This document shows positions 24,225 to 31,960 of a stretch of DNA of 64,000 nucleotides, one piece after another. Positions within the stretch are counted from its first letter, which is position 1. Every line of letters starts with the position of its first letter. A model generated the notes under the pieces. That model did not search any database and was not told the origin of the DNA. It saw nothing but the letters and a program-made list of their open reading frames with translations. The position numbers and the translations under genes are program-made. This stretch comes from Desulfobacillus sp041396245. GTDB taxonomy: Bacteria; Pseudomonadota; Gammaproteobacteria; Burkholderiales; Rhodocyclaceae. Where the stretch lies: the NCBI GenBank assembly GCA_041396245.1, contig JAWKYW010000005.1, positions 148,919 through 212,918 on the forward strand. Direction: 5' to 3'.

Positions 24225-24596
24225 CTACGAACGTTCCAGCCAGCTGGCGTGACGCAGGCTCGCCGGGGCGTGGGCGAAGAGGACGGAGAGGACCAGGATC
24301 AGCCAGAACAGCACGTCGCGCTGTGCCGGCCAGGCCAGCAGGATGCCCAGCAACAGCAGCTTGCCGGCCATGGCGAGGCCGACGTACTCGCGGCAATAGC
24401 CCGGGCGCGACCAGGCGTCCAGCGCCAGGATGGTCAGGCCGGAAGCCAGCGTCGCCACGCCGAAGGCCATCCAGCGGCCTTCGGGCATGTCCGCCAGGAT
24501 GCCGGCGCCAAGACCGACGACACCGGCAAGATGGACGGCCCGCAGCACATTCACCAGCCAGCGCTTGCCGGGAAAATCGCGCGCGGCGCGCTTCAT
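24225..24596 (-). CDS. Small integral membrane protein, unknown
   Basis: 123 aa with about four hydrophobic segments (residues 18-36, 43-60, 70-88, 93-110) and a basic N-terminus. Its start overlaps the ribD stop by 4 bp and it ends 4 bp from the convergent moeB stop. Family not recognised. Coupling to ribD does not by itself indicate a riboflavin role. Confidence 0.75.
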   Translation of the reverse strand: MKRAARDFPGKRWLVNVLRAVHLAGVVGLGAGILADMPEGRWMAFGVATLASGLTILALDAWSRPGYCREYVGLAMAGKLLLLGILLAWPAQRDVLFWLILVLSVLFAHAPASLRHASWLERS

Positions 24597-25684
24597 GCGG
24601 CCGACAACCGTGCCAGGATGCGGATGTCGGCGCCGACGCGGCGCAGGTCCGTGATCTTCAGGTCGCGGCGGCCCGAGAGATCGGCGATCTCCGGCAGCGG
24701 AAACATCTCGCGGCCGCTGCCGAGAATCGTCGGCGCATAGTAGAGCAGCAGCTCATCGACCAGACCCTCGCGCAGCAGCGAGCCGTTCAACTTGTGGCCG
24801 GCCTCGACGTGCAGTTCGTTGATGCCCCGTCCGGCCAGCAGTTCCAGCAGGCGCGGCAGGTCGACCTTGCCCTGCGGATTGGGCAGCACGACCACCTCGG
24901 TGCCGGCCGCGCGCAGGATGGCGGCCTTTTCGGCATCGTCCTGCGCGGCCGCCACCAGCGTGTTGCCGCCTTCGAGGATGCGCGCCGTCGGCGGCGTCTC
25001 GAAATGGCTGTCCACCACCACGCGCAGCGGCTGTCGCGATGTCTCGATGTCGCGCACGGTCAGGCGCGGGTCGTCGTCGCGCACCGTGCCGGCGCCGGTG
25101 AGGATGGCGCAGGCGCGGGCGCGGAAGAAGTGGCCGTCGCGGCGCGCCTCCGGGCCGGTGATCCACTGGCTCCTGCCGTTGTTCAGCGCCGTCTTGCCGT
25201 CGAGGCTGGCGGCCAGCTTGAGGCGCAGCCACGGACGGCCGCGCTCCATGCGCGAGACGAAGCCGATGTTGAGTTCGCGCGCTTCATGCGCCATCAGCCC
25301 GAATTCGCAGGCGACGCCAGCGGCGGCGAGCTGCGCCAGGCCGCTGCCGCCGACCTGCGGATTCGGGTCGCGCATGGCCGCCACCACGCGCGCCACGCCG
25401 GCTTCGATCAGCGCCACGGCGCAGGGCGGCGTGCGGCCGTGGTGGCTGCAGGGCTCCAGGGTGACGTAGGCAGTGGCGCCGCGCGCCTGCCCGGCGGCGG
25501 CATTCAGCGCGTGAGTCTCGGCATGCGGCCCGCCGGCACGTTGGTGCCAGCCCTCGCCGACGACGGCGCCATCCTTGACGAGCACGCAGCCGACGCGCGG
25601 ATTGGGCGTGGTGGAGATCAGGCCCTTCTCCGCCAGCCGCAGCGCGCGGGCCATGAATTCGTGATCGGCGGCGGAAAAGTTCAT
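24593..25684 (-). CDS. ribD: Bifunctional riboflavin deaminase/reductase RibD
   Basis: 363 aa. N-terminal zinc deaminase domain with HAET (about residues 54-57) and PCSHHGRTPPC (zinc Cys pair, 77-87); C-terminal NADPH reductase domain from about 150 with 'RLKLAASLDGKTA', 'ARRDGHFFRARACAILTGAGTV' and 'LHVEAGHKLNGSLL'. Catalyses steps two and three of the riboflavin pathway. It lies behind nrdR, the common glyA-nrdR-ribD order, although an 83-bp gap with a long inverted repeat separates them. Confidence 0.96.
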   Translation of the reverse strand: MNFSAADHEFMARALRLAEKGLISTTPNPRVGCVLVKDGAVVGEGWHQRAGGPHAETHALNAAAGQARGATAYVTLEPCSHHGRTPPCAVALIEAGVARVVAAMRDPNPQVGGSGLAQLAAAGVACEFGLMAHEARELNIGFVSRMERGRPWLRLKLAASLDGKTALNNGRSQWITGPEARRDGHFFRARACAILTGAGTVRDDDPRLTVRDIETSRQPLRVVVDSHFETPPTARILEGGNTLVAAAQDDAEKAAILRAAGTEVVVLPNPQGKVDLPRLLELLAGRGINELHVEAGHKLNGSLLREGLVDELLLYYAPTILGSGREMFPLPEIADLSGRRDLKITDLRRVGADIRILARLSAA

Positions 25685-25689
25685 TTCCT

Positions 25690-25762
25690 CACCACGGCGG
25701 GCACGGCGACACGGCGAAGAACATATTGTGAATTCCGCCGTGCACGCCGTGTCGCCGTGGTG
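25690..25762. repeat. Long imperfect inverted repeat between nrdR and ribD
   Basis: Left arm 25690-25716 and right arm 25736-25762 (27 bp each) both built from CACCACGGCG plus CACGGCG units; they pair apart from two one-base shifts, with a 19-nt AT-rich loop (AACATATTGTGAATT). Resembles dispersed CACCACGG(A/C)GACAC elements of proteobacteria. Could attenuate or stabilise the nrdR-ribD transcript. Confidence 0.65.
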
Positions 25763-25767
25763 AAAAC

Positions 25768-26247
25768 TCAGGCGTTCCGGGCGCGCCGCGGCGCGCGGGG
25801 CTTCTTCACTTCGCGGATCGCCTCGCGGAACTCCTCGACGTCCTCGAAGTTGCGGTACACGGAGGCAAAGCGCACGTAGGCGATCTTGTCGAGCTTGCGC
25901 AGCTCGCGCATGACCAGCCCGCCGATCTTCTCGGTCGGCACTTCGCGCTCGCCCGAGGCGAGCAGGCGCTCCTCGATGCGCTCGATGGCGGCGTCGATGC
26001 TCTCGGTGGTGACCGGACGCTTCCTCAGCGCCAGCATCAGGCTGGCCAGCAGCTTGTCGCGGTCGTAGTCGGCACGGCTGCCGTTCTTCTTGACGATGAG
26101 CGGCATGCGCAGCTCGACGCGCTCGTAGGTGGTGAAGCGCTTGTCGCAGGCCAGGCAGCGGCGACGGCGGCGGACGGTATCCCCTTCCTCGTTCTCACGC
26201 GTATCGATGACCTGCGTGTTGGGTTCAGAACAGAACGGGCACTTCAT
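25768..26247 (-). CDS. nrdR: Transcriptional repressor NrdR
   Basis: 159-aa regulator of ribonucleotide reductase genes. N-terminal zinc ribbon CPFC...CLAC (residues 3-6 and 31-34), followed by an ATP-cone domain ('PLIVKKNGSRADYDRDKLLASLMLALRKRPV', about 49-79) that senses dATP/ATP. Sequence conservation and length match E. coli NrdR (149 aa), with a basic C-terminal extension. No NrdR boxes are visible nearby. Confidence 0.97.
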   Translation of the reverse strand: MKCPFCSEPNTQVIDTRENEEGDTVRRRRRCLACDKRFTTYERVELRMPLIVKKNGSRADYDRDKLLASLMLALRKRPVTTESIDAAIERIEERLLASGEREVPTEKIGGLVMRELRKLDKIAYVRFASVYRNFEDVEEFREAIREVKKPRAPRRARNA

Positions 26248-26304
26248 GGCCGGCTCCTGCGGCGCCGGCCATGGAGTGCCCAGTCGACACGACCTACCCC
26301 CCAG

Positions 26305-26325
26305 CCCCCTTCCCGTGGAAGGGGG
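26305..26325. repeat. G/C palindromic repeat between nrdR and glyA
   Basis: CCCCCTTCC-CGT-GGAAGGGGG, followed by TGACCCC. A perfect 9-bp stem of the same family as 17833 and 37565. It lies in the 127-bp glyA-nrdR gap. Confidence 0.65.
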
Positions 26326-26374
26326 TGACCCCGGCTCGCTGCGCTCGAAGTATTGGGGGTGCTCATTAATTAGC

Positions 26375-27625
26375 TCATGCGCCGTACACAGGGTACTTCT
26401 TGCAAAGCTCGGCCACCTTGCCGCGCACCCTGGCGATGACCGCCTCGTCGGCCGGATGGTCGAGCACGTCGGCGATCAGGTGGGCGACGGTTTCCGCCTC
26501 GATCTCGGTGAAGCCGCGCGTCGTCATCGCCGGCGAACCGAGGCGGATGCCGGAGGTGACTAGGGGCTTCTGCGGATCGTTCGGAATGGTGTTTTTGTTC
26601 ACGGTGATGTGGGCCTTGCCGAGCACGGCCTCGGCTTCCTTGCCGGTGAGGTTCTTGGCGCGCAGGTCGACCAGGAAGACGTGGCTCTCGGTGCGGCCGG
26701 AGACGATGCGCAGCCCCCGCTCTTCGGAGAGCACGCGCGCCATGACGCGGGCGTTGGCGATGACCTGCTCCTGGTAGTTGCGGAACTCGGGGGTCATGGC
26801 CTCCTTCAGCGCCACCGCCTTGCCGGCAATGACGTGCATCAGCGGGCCGCCCTGGATGCCGGGGAAGATGGCCGAATTGATGGCCTTCTCGTGCTCGGCC
26901 TTCATCAGGATCAACCCGCCGCGCGGGCCGCGCAGGGTCTTGTGCGTGGTGGTGGTAACGACGTCGGCGTGCGGCACCGGGTTGGGATAGACCTCGGCGG
27001 CGATCAGGCCGGCGTAGTGCGCCATGTCTACCATGAAGATGGCGCCTACCGCCTTCGCCACTTTCGCGAAGCGCTCGAAGTCGATGCGCAGGGCGTAGGC
27101 CGAGGCGCCGGCGATGATCAGCTTCGGCTTGTGCTCGTGCGCCAGCCGCTCCATCCCGGCGTAGTCGATCTCCTCCTTGGCATCGAGGCCGTAGGGCACG
27201 ATGTTGAACCACTTGCCGCTGATGTTGAGCGGCATGCCGTGGGTGAGGTGGCCGCCCATCGACAGGTTCATGCCGAGGATGGTGTCGCCCGGCTTGAGGA
27301 AGGCGAAGAACACCGCCTGGTTGGCCTGGGAGCCGGAGTTGGGCTGCACGTTGGCGCAGTCGGCGCCGAACAGCTTCTTGGCGCGGTCGATGGCCAGCTG
27401 CTCGGCGACGTCGACATGCTCGCAACCGCCGTAGTAGCGCTTGCCGGGATAGCCCTCGGCGTACTTGTTGGTGAGCTGCGAGCCCTGCGCGTCGAGAACG
27501 GCCTGGCTGACGTAGTTCTCGGAGGCGATCAACTCGATGTGCTCTTCCTGGCGGCGGTTTTCGGCTTCGATCGCGTCCCACAACTCGGCATCGACTTTGG
27601 CGAGGGTGTTATTTCTGGAAAACAT
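26375..27625 (-). CDS. glyA: Serine hydroxymethyltransferase
   Basis: 416-aa PLP enzyme converting serine and tetrahydrofolate to glycine and 5,10-methylene-THF. 'HIELIASENYVSQAVL' near the N-terminus, PLP-lysine motif 'VVTTTTHKTLRGPRGGLI' and 'GGPLMHVIAGKAVA' are intact. Length matches E. coli GlyA (417). It supplies one-carbon units also used by thyA (40934) and folA (58388) in this window. Confidence 0.97.
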   Translation of the reverse strand: MFSRNNTLAKVDAELWDAIEAENRRQEEHIELIASENYVSQAVLDAQGSQLTNKYAEGYPGKRYYGGCEHVDVAEQLAIDRAKKLFGADCANVQPNSGSQANQAVFFAFLKPGDTILGMNLSMGGHLTHGMPLNISGKWFNIVPYGLDAKEEIDYAGMERLAHEHKPKLIIAGASAYALRIDFERFAKVAKAVGAIFMVDMAHYAGLIAAEVYPNPVPHADVVTTTTHKTLRGPRGGLILMKAEHEKAINSAIFPGIQGGPLMHVIAGKAVALKEAMTPEFRNYQEQVIANARVMARVLSEERGLRIVSGRTESHVFLVDLRAKNLTGKEAEAVLGKAHITVNKNTIPNDPQKPLVTSGIRLGSPAMTTRGFTEIEAETVAHLIADVLDHPADEAVIARVRGKVAELCKKYPVYGA

Positions 27626-27750
27626 TCTTTGGCTCTTTCAAAAAATGTTTCAGTGAAGGCTAATGCGCGAAGCGCGTTATGCCGAAACTAAAACATCAAA
27701 TTACCTAACTGATTGAAGAAAGCGGCAATTTTACCACGGGGCGGGAGGGG
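27626..27750 (-). promoter_or_regulatory. glyA leader/promoter region
   Basis: 125-bp AT-richer gap. The minus strand carries GGTAAAATTGCC (TAAAAT at 27728-27733) as a -10 candidate, and further down AACGCGC-TTC-GCGCATT, an imperfect 7-bp hairpin (about 27662-27680) upstream of a T6 run. I see no recognisable riboswitch. Confidence 0.4.
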
Positions 27751-30570
27751 CTATTGGGGTGGCAGTTCGGGGAGAAAACCGCCCAGGTCATGCTCGCCGG
27801 AGAGCCGCAGCATCTCGGCACGCACCGCCTCGCGCAGGCGCACGGCGGCGGCCCAGTCCGTTCCGTCGGCCCGCAGCACGGCGCCGACTTCGAATTCGGG
27901 CCGGCCGTGGCGCGGCTGCCAGGTCTTGTCGCGCAGGATCGGGCGGATGCCGCGCAGCCCGGCCACCGCCACCGGAACGCCGGAGCGGGCTGCGGCGACG
28001 AAGGCACCCATGCGGAAGGGTTTGAGGCCGGCCTCGCGCGAGAAGGTGCCTTCTGGGAAGATCGCCAGGCGGCCGCCCTGCCCGAGTCGGGCAACGAGCT
28101 GGTCGACGTCCTCGGCGCTCCGGGCCGCCTCGTAGCGCTCGACGAAGAGGGTGCCGAGGCCGCGCAGGCAGGCGTGCAGGACGGGCTGCCGCACCAGCTC
28201 GCGCTTGGCGGCGAAGGCGAAGTCGGGCGGCAGCGCGGCCGTCAGCGCGATGATGTCGAAATAGCTGGTGTGGTTGACCAGCAGCAGTTGCGACCCCGCC
28301 GGCAGGCGCTCGAGTCCGCGCGCGCGCACCGGCATCGCCGCGAGCAGCAGGAACAGCCGCGCCGCGGCCCGCGCCAGTCGGCGGCCGAGGGCGGGACGCT
28401 GCAGCGCGGCAATCAACAATGCCGCCGGCAGGCCGGGCAAGGCAAAAACGCTCCAGCACCAGGCGCCGTAGAGCCGGCGTCCGGCCCGCAGCGCCGTGTT
28501 GCGCAGACTGACTTTTGTGGCGCCGAGGGCGAGCCTTGCCCGCTGCAGCCAGGCCGGCGCGGCGCGGCGCCCCACCTCGCCGCGCTCGAAGGCCTCGCGC
28601 GAGGCGGCGCGGCGGATCTTGCCGCTGGAGGTCTTCAGCACGCTGTGCGGGGGGGCCAGCACGATCTCGTCGGCGGGCATGCCGATGGCGTCGAGGGCGG
28701 CTTCGTTGATCTGCTGCCGCAGCGCTTCGCGCGCCGCCGCGTCGCCTTCGCGCGTCTCGGCCATCACCACCAGGCGCTCGGTGGCATTGCCCGGGTCGGT
28801 ACTGGCAAACACCGCCACGCAGCCCTTGCGGATGCCGGGAATCGCGCCGACCGCCTCTTCCAGCTCGTAGGGGTAGAGGTTGCGTCCGCCGCGGATGATG
28901 AGATCCTTGACGCGCCCGGTGAGGTAGACCTCGCCCTCGACCAGGTAGGCGTAGTCGCCCGAATCGAGCCAGCCGTCGCGGAACAGCCGCGCCGTCGCCT
29001 CGGGGTTGCGGAAGTAGCCCCGCGTCGCCGAGGGGCCGCGGAACTGCAGGCGGCCGACGCGGCGGTCGGGCAGCTCGTCGCCGGCCGCGTCGACGATGCG
29101 GATGGCATGGCCGGGCAGGGCGCGGCCGCAGGCCGGCACGCGCATGGCGCCGGGGTCGCTCTCCTCGGCCGGCACGGCACGGCCTTCGCCCAGCAAGGCC
29201 TCGCGCGCGATGGCATCGATGCGCGGTCCGCGCCCGAGCGGCGGAAAGGCCAGGCCGACCGAACATTCGGCCAGGCCGTACACCGGCGTGATCGCCTCGG
29301 GTTGCAGACGATGCGGCACGAAACGCTCGATGAAGGCGTCCAGGGTCGCCGGACTCACCGGCTCGGCGCCGTTCAGCGCCAGCCGCAGCGAGGACAGGTC
29401 GAGGCCGGCCAGCTCGGCATCGTCGAGTTTGCGCGCGCACAGCTCGTAGGCGAAGTTGGGCGCCGCCGTGAGCGTGCCGCGATGGCGCGAGATCGCCGCG
29501 AGCCAGCGCGATGGGCGCGCGAGGAAGGCGAGCGGCGACATCAGCACCAGCGGCATGGCGAAATAGAGCGAGCCGAACCAAGCGCCGATCAGGCCCATGT
29601 CGTGGTAGAGCGGCAGCCAGGAGACGAAGACATCCTCGCTGCTGACCTGGAAGGCCGGCCCCATGGCGCGCAGGTTGGCGAGCAGGTTGGCGTGGGTCAG
29701 CACGACGCCCTTCGGGTCGCCGGTGCTGCCGGAGGTGTATTGCAGGAAGGCAATGTCATCGGCCTGAGCGCGGTGCAGCAGCGGCTGCGGCGCGGCATCC
29801 ACCTCCTGCGGCGTGACGATGCCGGCCAGGCTCGGCACGCGGGCGGAGAGCAGCGCCGCCACCGTCTTCGCCTGCGGCACGGTGACGATGAAGACGGCCT
29901 GGGCGTTGTCGAGGATGCGGGCGTGGCGCTTGAGGTGGTCCTCGATCTGGGCCAGGCGCGCCGGCGGATAGATCGGCACCGGGATGCCGCCCGCCAGCAG
30001 GATGCCGAAGAAGCAGACAAGATAGTCGCGCCCCGTCGGCAGCATGAGGGCCACCGCCTGCTGCGGCTGCAGGCCGCGCGCGACGAGGCCGCTGGCGATG
30101 CGGCGGGCGGCCTCGAGCAGCTCGGCGTAGCCGATCGGCGTGGCCTGCCCGCCCTCCCCGCAGAGCAGCACATGGGTTCGGTCAGGCGTGCGCGCGGCGT
30201 GCCATTCCAGCACCTCCACCAGCGTGGACGCCGCCGTCGGCACCGGCAGGATCGCGCCGTGCGGCAAATCGATCGCCGCCTGCACCGCCGCGGCGGATGT
30301 CGCCTGGCCGAGAAAACGCAGCAGGTCGCGCGGCGTCTCCGCTTCCGCCAGCGCCGCTTCGGGCAGGGCCGCGCCGAACTCGCGCCCCACGCGCAGCAGC
30401 AGCTCGACCCGCGCCAGCGAATCGAGCCCGAGGTCGCGCTCCAGCGGACTGTCGAGCACGACCGGCGCCGGCCGGCCGGGATGGGTTTCCCGCACCAGCT
30501 GCGCGGTCACGCGCAGCAGGCGCGCCGCGGCGTCCTTGGTGCCTTCGGCGTCTTCAGCCGGGGAGCTCAT
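27751..30570 (-). CDS. ACP - acyl-activating (AMP-forming) - LPLAT acyltransferase fusion
   Basis: 939-aa three-domain protein. Residues 10-90: acyl carrier domain with the phosphopantetheine site LGLDSL (Ser51). Residues about 115-670: fatty acyl-AMP ligase-like domain with 'YTSGSTGDPKGVV' (278-290), 'YGLAECSVG', 'GYFRNPEAT' and 'GRVKDLIIRGGRNLYPYELE'. Residues about 715-935: PlsC-type acyltransferase with NHTSYFD (HX4D) and FPEGTFS. It would activate a fatty acid, load it on its own ACP and transfer it to a lysolipid or similar acceptor. Start at 30570 overlaps the phosphatase gene by 17 bp. A 24-bp repeat copy (28492-28515) encodes the linker between domains two and three. Acceptor unknown; Aas-like lipid recycling is one possibility. 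Confidence 0.9.
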   Translation of the reverse strand: MSSPAEDAEGTKDAAARLLRVTAQLVRETHPGRPAPVVLDSPLERDLGLDSLARVELLLRVGREFGAALPEAALAEAETPRDLLRFLGQATSAAAVQAAIDLPHGAILPVPTAASTLVEVLEWHAARTPDRTHVLLCGEGGQATPIGYAELLEAARRIASGLVARGLQPQQAVALMLPTGRDYLVCFFGILLAGGIPVPIYPPARLAQIEDHLKRHARILDNAQAVFIVTVPQAKTVAALLSARVPSLAGIVTPQEVDAAPQPLLHRAQADDIAFLQYTSGSTGDPKGVVLTHANLLANLRAMGPAFQVSSEDVFVSWLPLYHDMGLIGAWFGSLYFAMPLVLMSPLAFLARPSRWLAAISRHRGTLTAAPNFAYELCARKLDDAELAGLDLSSLRLALNGAEPVSPATLDAFIERFVPHRLQPEAITPVYGLAECSVGLAFPPLGRGPRIDAIAREALLGEGRAVPAEESDPGAMRVPACGRALPGHAIRIVDAAGDELPDRRVGRLQFRGPSATRGYFRNPEATARLFRDGWLDSGDYAYLVEGEVYLTGRVKDLIIRGGRNLYPYELEEAVGAIPGIRKGCVAVFASTDPGNATERLVVMAETREGDAAAREALRQQINEAALDAIGMPADEIVLAPPHSVLKTSSGKIRRAASREAFERGEVGRRAAPAWLQRARLALGATKVSLRNTALRAGRRLYGAWCWSVFALPGLPAALLIAALQRPALGRRLARAAARLFLLLAAMPVRARGLERLPAGSQLLLVNHTSYFDIIALTAALPPDFAFAAKRELVRQPVLHACLRGLGTLFVERYEAARSAEDVDQLVARLGQGGRLAIFPEGTFSREAGLKPFRMGAFVAAARSGVPVAVAGLRGIRPILRDKTWQPRHGRPEFEVGAVLRADGTDWAAAVRLREAVRAEMLRLSGEHDLGGFLPELPPQ
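28492..28515 (-). repeat. Dispersed 24-bp repeat, copy 3
   Basis: On the minus strand: AAAGTCAG, TCTGCGCAACA, CGGCG. Same strand as its host gene, encoding TKVSLRNTAL in the linker before the acyltransferase domain. Confidence 0.75.
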
Positions 30571-31192
30571 CGAGCGTTTCGTCGAGGTGGCCGCGCTCGG
30601 CCCAGGACAGGAGCGACCACTTGCCCTGCGCGACCTCCAGCCGGTTGAGCACCGCGTTGGCGATCTCGAAATCGCGCGGCGCCGAAAGCGGCTTGCCGCA
30701 AGCGCGACGATGCAGGATGTCGAGCACGCCGCCATGGGTGAAGATCAGCACCTGGTGGCCCGGGTGCGCCGCCACGATCCGGTCGAGGCAGGCCTGCACG
30801 CGAGCGGCGAAGGCGCGCAGGCTTTCGCCGCCGCCGGGCAGGGCGAAGTCTTCCTCGCGCGCGCGGAAGCGCGCATGGGCTTGCGGATGGCGCTGTCCGA
30901 ATTCCGCATAAGTCAGTCCCTGCAGCACGCCGTAATGACGTTCGCGCAGGCAGGTCTGGCGCCGCAGGGGCAGGCCGAGCCGGTCCGCCGCCGCCTCCGC
31001 CGTTTGCGCGGCGCGGGCGAGGTCGCTGGTATACACGGCGGCGAACGCTTCCGCCGCCAGGGCGTTGGCGACGGCACGCGCCTGGGCCAGTCCGAGCGCG
31101 GAAAGCGGCACGTCGAGCTGACCCTGGATGCGGCGCTCGGCGTTCCAGGCGGTCTCGCCGTGGCGGACGAGGCAGAGTCGGGTGGCGGTCAC
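30554..31192 (-). CDS. Histidine phosphatase family protein
   Basis: 212 aa from the GTG at 31192 (a TTG at 31201 is equally open; neither has a clear ribosome site). Phosphohistidine motif LCLVRHGETAWNAERR near the N-terminus, the 'LRERHYGVLQGLTYAEF' loop and the second His in 'VLIFTHGGVLDILHR' are intact. The family includes phosphoglycerate mutase-like and alpha-ribazole phosphatases (CobC); no cobalamin genes lie nearby, so the substrate is open. It overlaps the ACP-ligase-acyltransferase gene by 17 bp, which suggests a linked function. Confidence 0.88.
   Translation of the reverse strand: MTATRLCLVRHGETAWNAERRIQGQLDVPLSALGLAQARAVANALAAEAFAAVYTSDLARAAQTAEAAADRLGLPLRRQTCLRERHYGVLQGLTYAEFGQRHPQAHARFRAREEDFALPGGGESLRAFAARVQACLDRIVAAHPGHQVLIFTHGGVLDILHRRACGKPLSAPRDFEIANAVLNRLEVAQGKWSLLSWAERGHLDETLDELPG
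30909..30932 (+). repeat. Dispersed 24-bp repeat, copy 4 (two mismatches)
   Basis: TAAGTCAG, TCCCTGCAGCA, CGCCG; one base off the consensus at each end but the same 11-base spacing and core. Antisense within the phosphatase gene over the conserved GVLQGLTYAEF loop. Confidence 0.55.
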
Positions 31193-31354
31193 GGATCGCA
31201 ATGGCCGGGCTGGTGCACGAAGTGTCGCATGTTAGGGTTTACCTGCATTTTTCGCCAGCCCGGGCAATTACGACTGGAAATGCAGGGCGTTCCGGATTAG
31301 GCTTACGCCGCTGAAACCGGGCCGGCACATCCCCGCGGCCGCAACAGGAGGCTC

Positions 31355-31960
31355 ATGAATTCCCTGCTCAAGTTTTCCAGGCTGATCGATGCCATTTCCG
31401 ATCTCATCGGCAAATCCATCATCTGGCTGATCCTGGCGTCGGTCATCCTGTCCGCCGGCAACGCCATCGTGCGCAAGATATTCAACACCAGCTCGAACGC
31501 CCTGCTGGAGATCCAGTGGTATCTCTTCGCCGCGGTGTTCATGCTCGGCGCCGGCTACGCCTTCCTGAAGAACGCCCACGTGCGCATCGATTTCCTCTCC
31601 AACCGCTTTTCGGCGAGGACGCGCAACTGGATCGACATCCTCGGCATCCTGGTCTTCCTCGGCCCGCTCTGCGTCATGCTGATCACGACCTCCTGGCCGC
31701 TGTTCATGAATGCCTGGGAGTCCGGCGAAATGTCGCAGAACGCCGGCGGCCTGATCCGCTGGCCGATCTACCTGATGATTCCGGTCGGCATGGGACTGCT
31801 GCTGCTGCAGGCCGCCGCCGAGCTCGTCAAGCGCGTCGCCTTCCTGCGCGGCCTCATCCCCGATCCGATCGGCCATGCCCATGCCGAGCATGAAGGCGAG
31901 TCCGAGGCCGAACGCGAGATCGAGGAACACGCCGCGCACGCCAACGAGGAGGTGCGCTGA
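31355..31960 (+). CDS. dctQ: TRAP transporter small permease (DctQ)
   Basis: 201-aa membrane protein with four hydrophobic helices (about residues 20-42, 55-75, 95-117, 138-160) and the DctQ signature 'EIQWYLFAAVFMLGAGYAFLKNAHVRIDFL'. The C-terminal 40 residues are acidic and His/Glu-rich, beyond the usual family end. It follows a GGAGG ribosome site. The stop overlaps the dctM start by one base (TGATG). Confidence 0.93.
   Translation: MNSLLKFSRLIDAISDLIGKSIIWLILASVILSAGNAIVRKIFNTSSNALLEIQWYLFAAVFMLGAGYAFLKNAHVRIDFLSNRFSARTRNWIDILGILVFLGPLCVMLITTSWPLFMNAWESGEMSQNAGGLIRWPIYLMIPVGMGLLLLQAAAELVKRVAFLRGLIPDPIGHAHAEHEGESEAEREIEEHAAHANEEVR

Noticed and set aside
27626..27750. Riboswitch upstream of glyA
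   Set aside because: Only one short imperfect hairpin; no glycine, SAM or THF aptamer core could be recognised.
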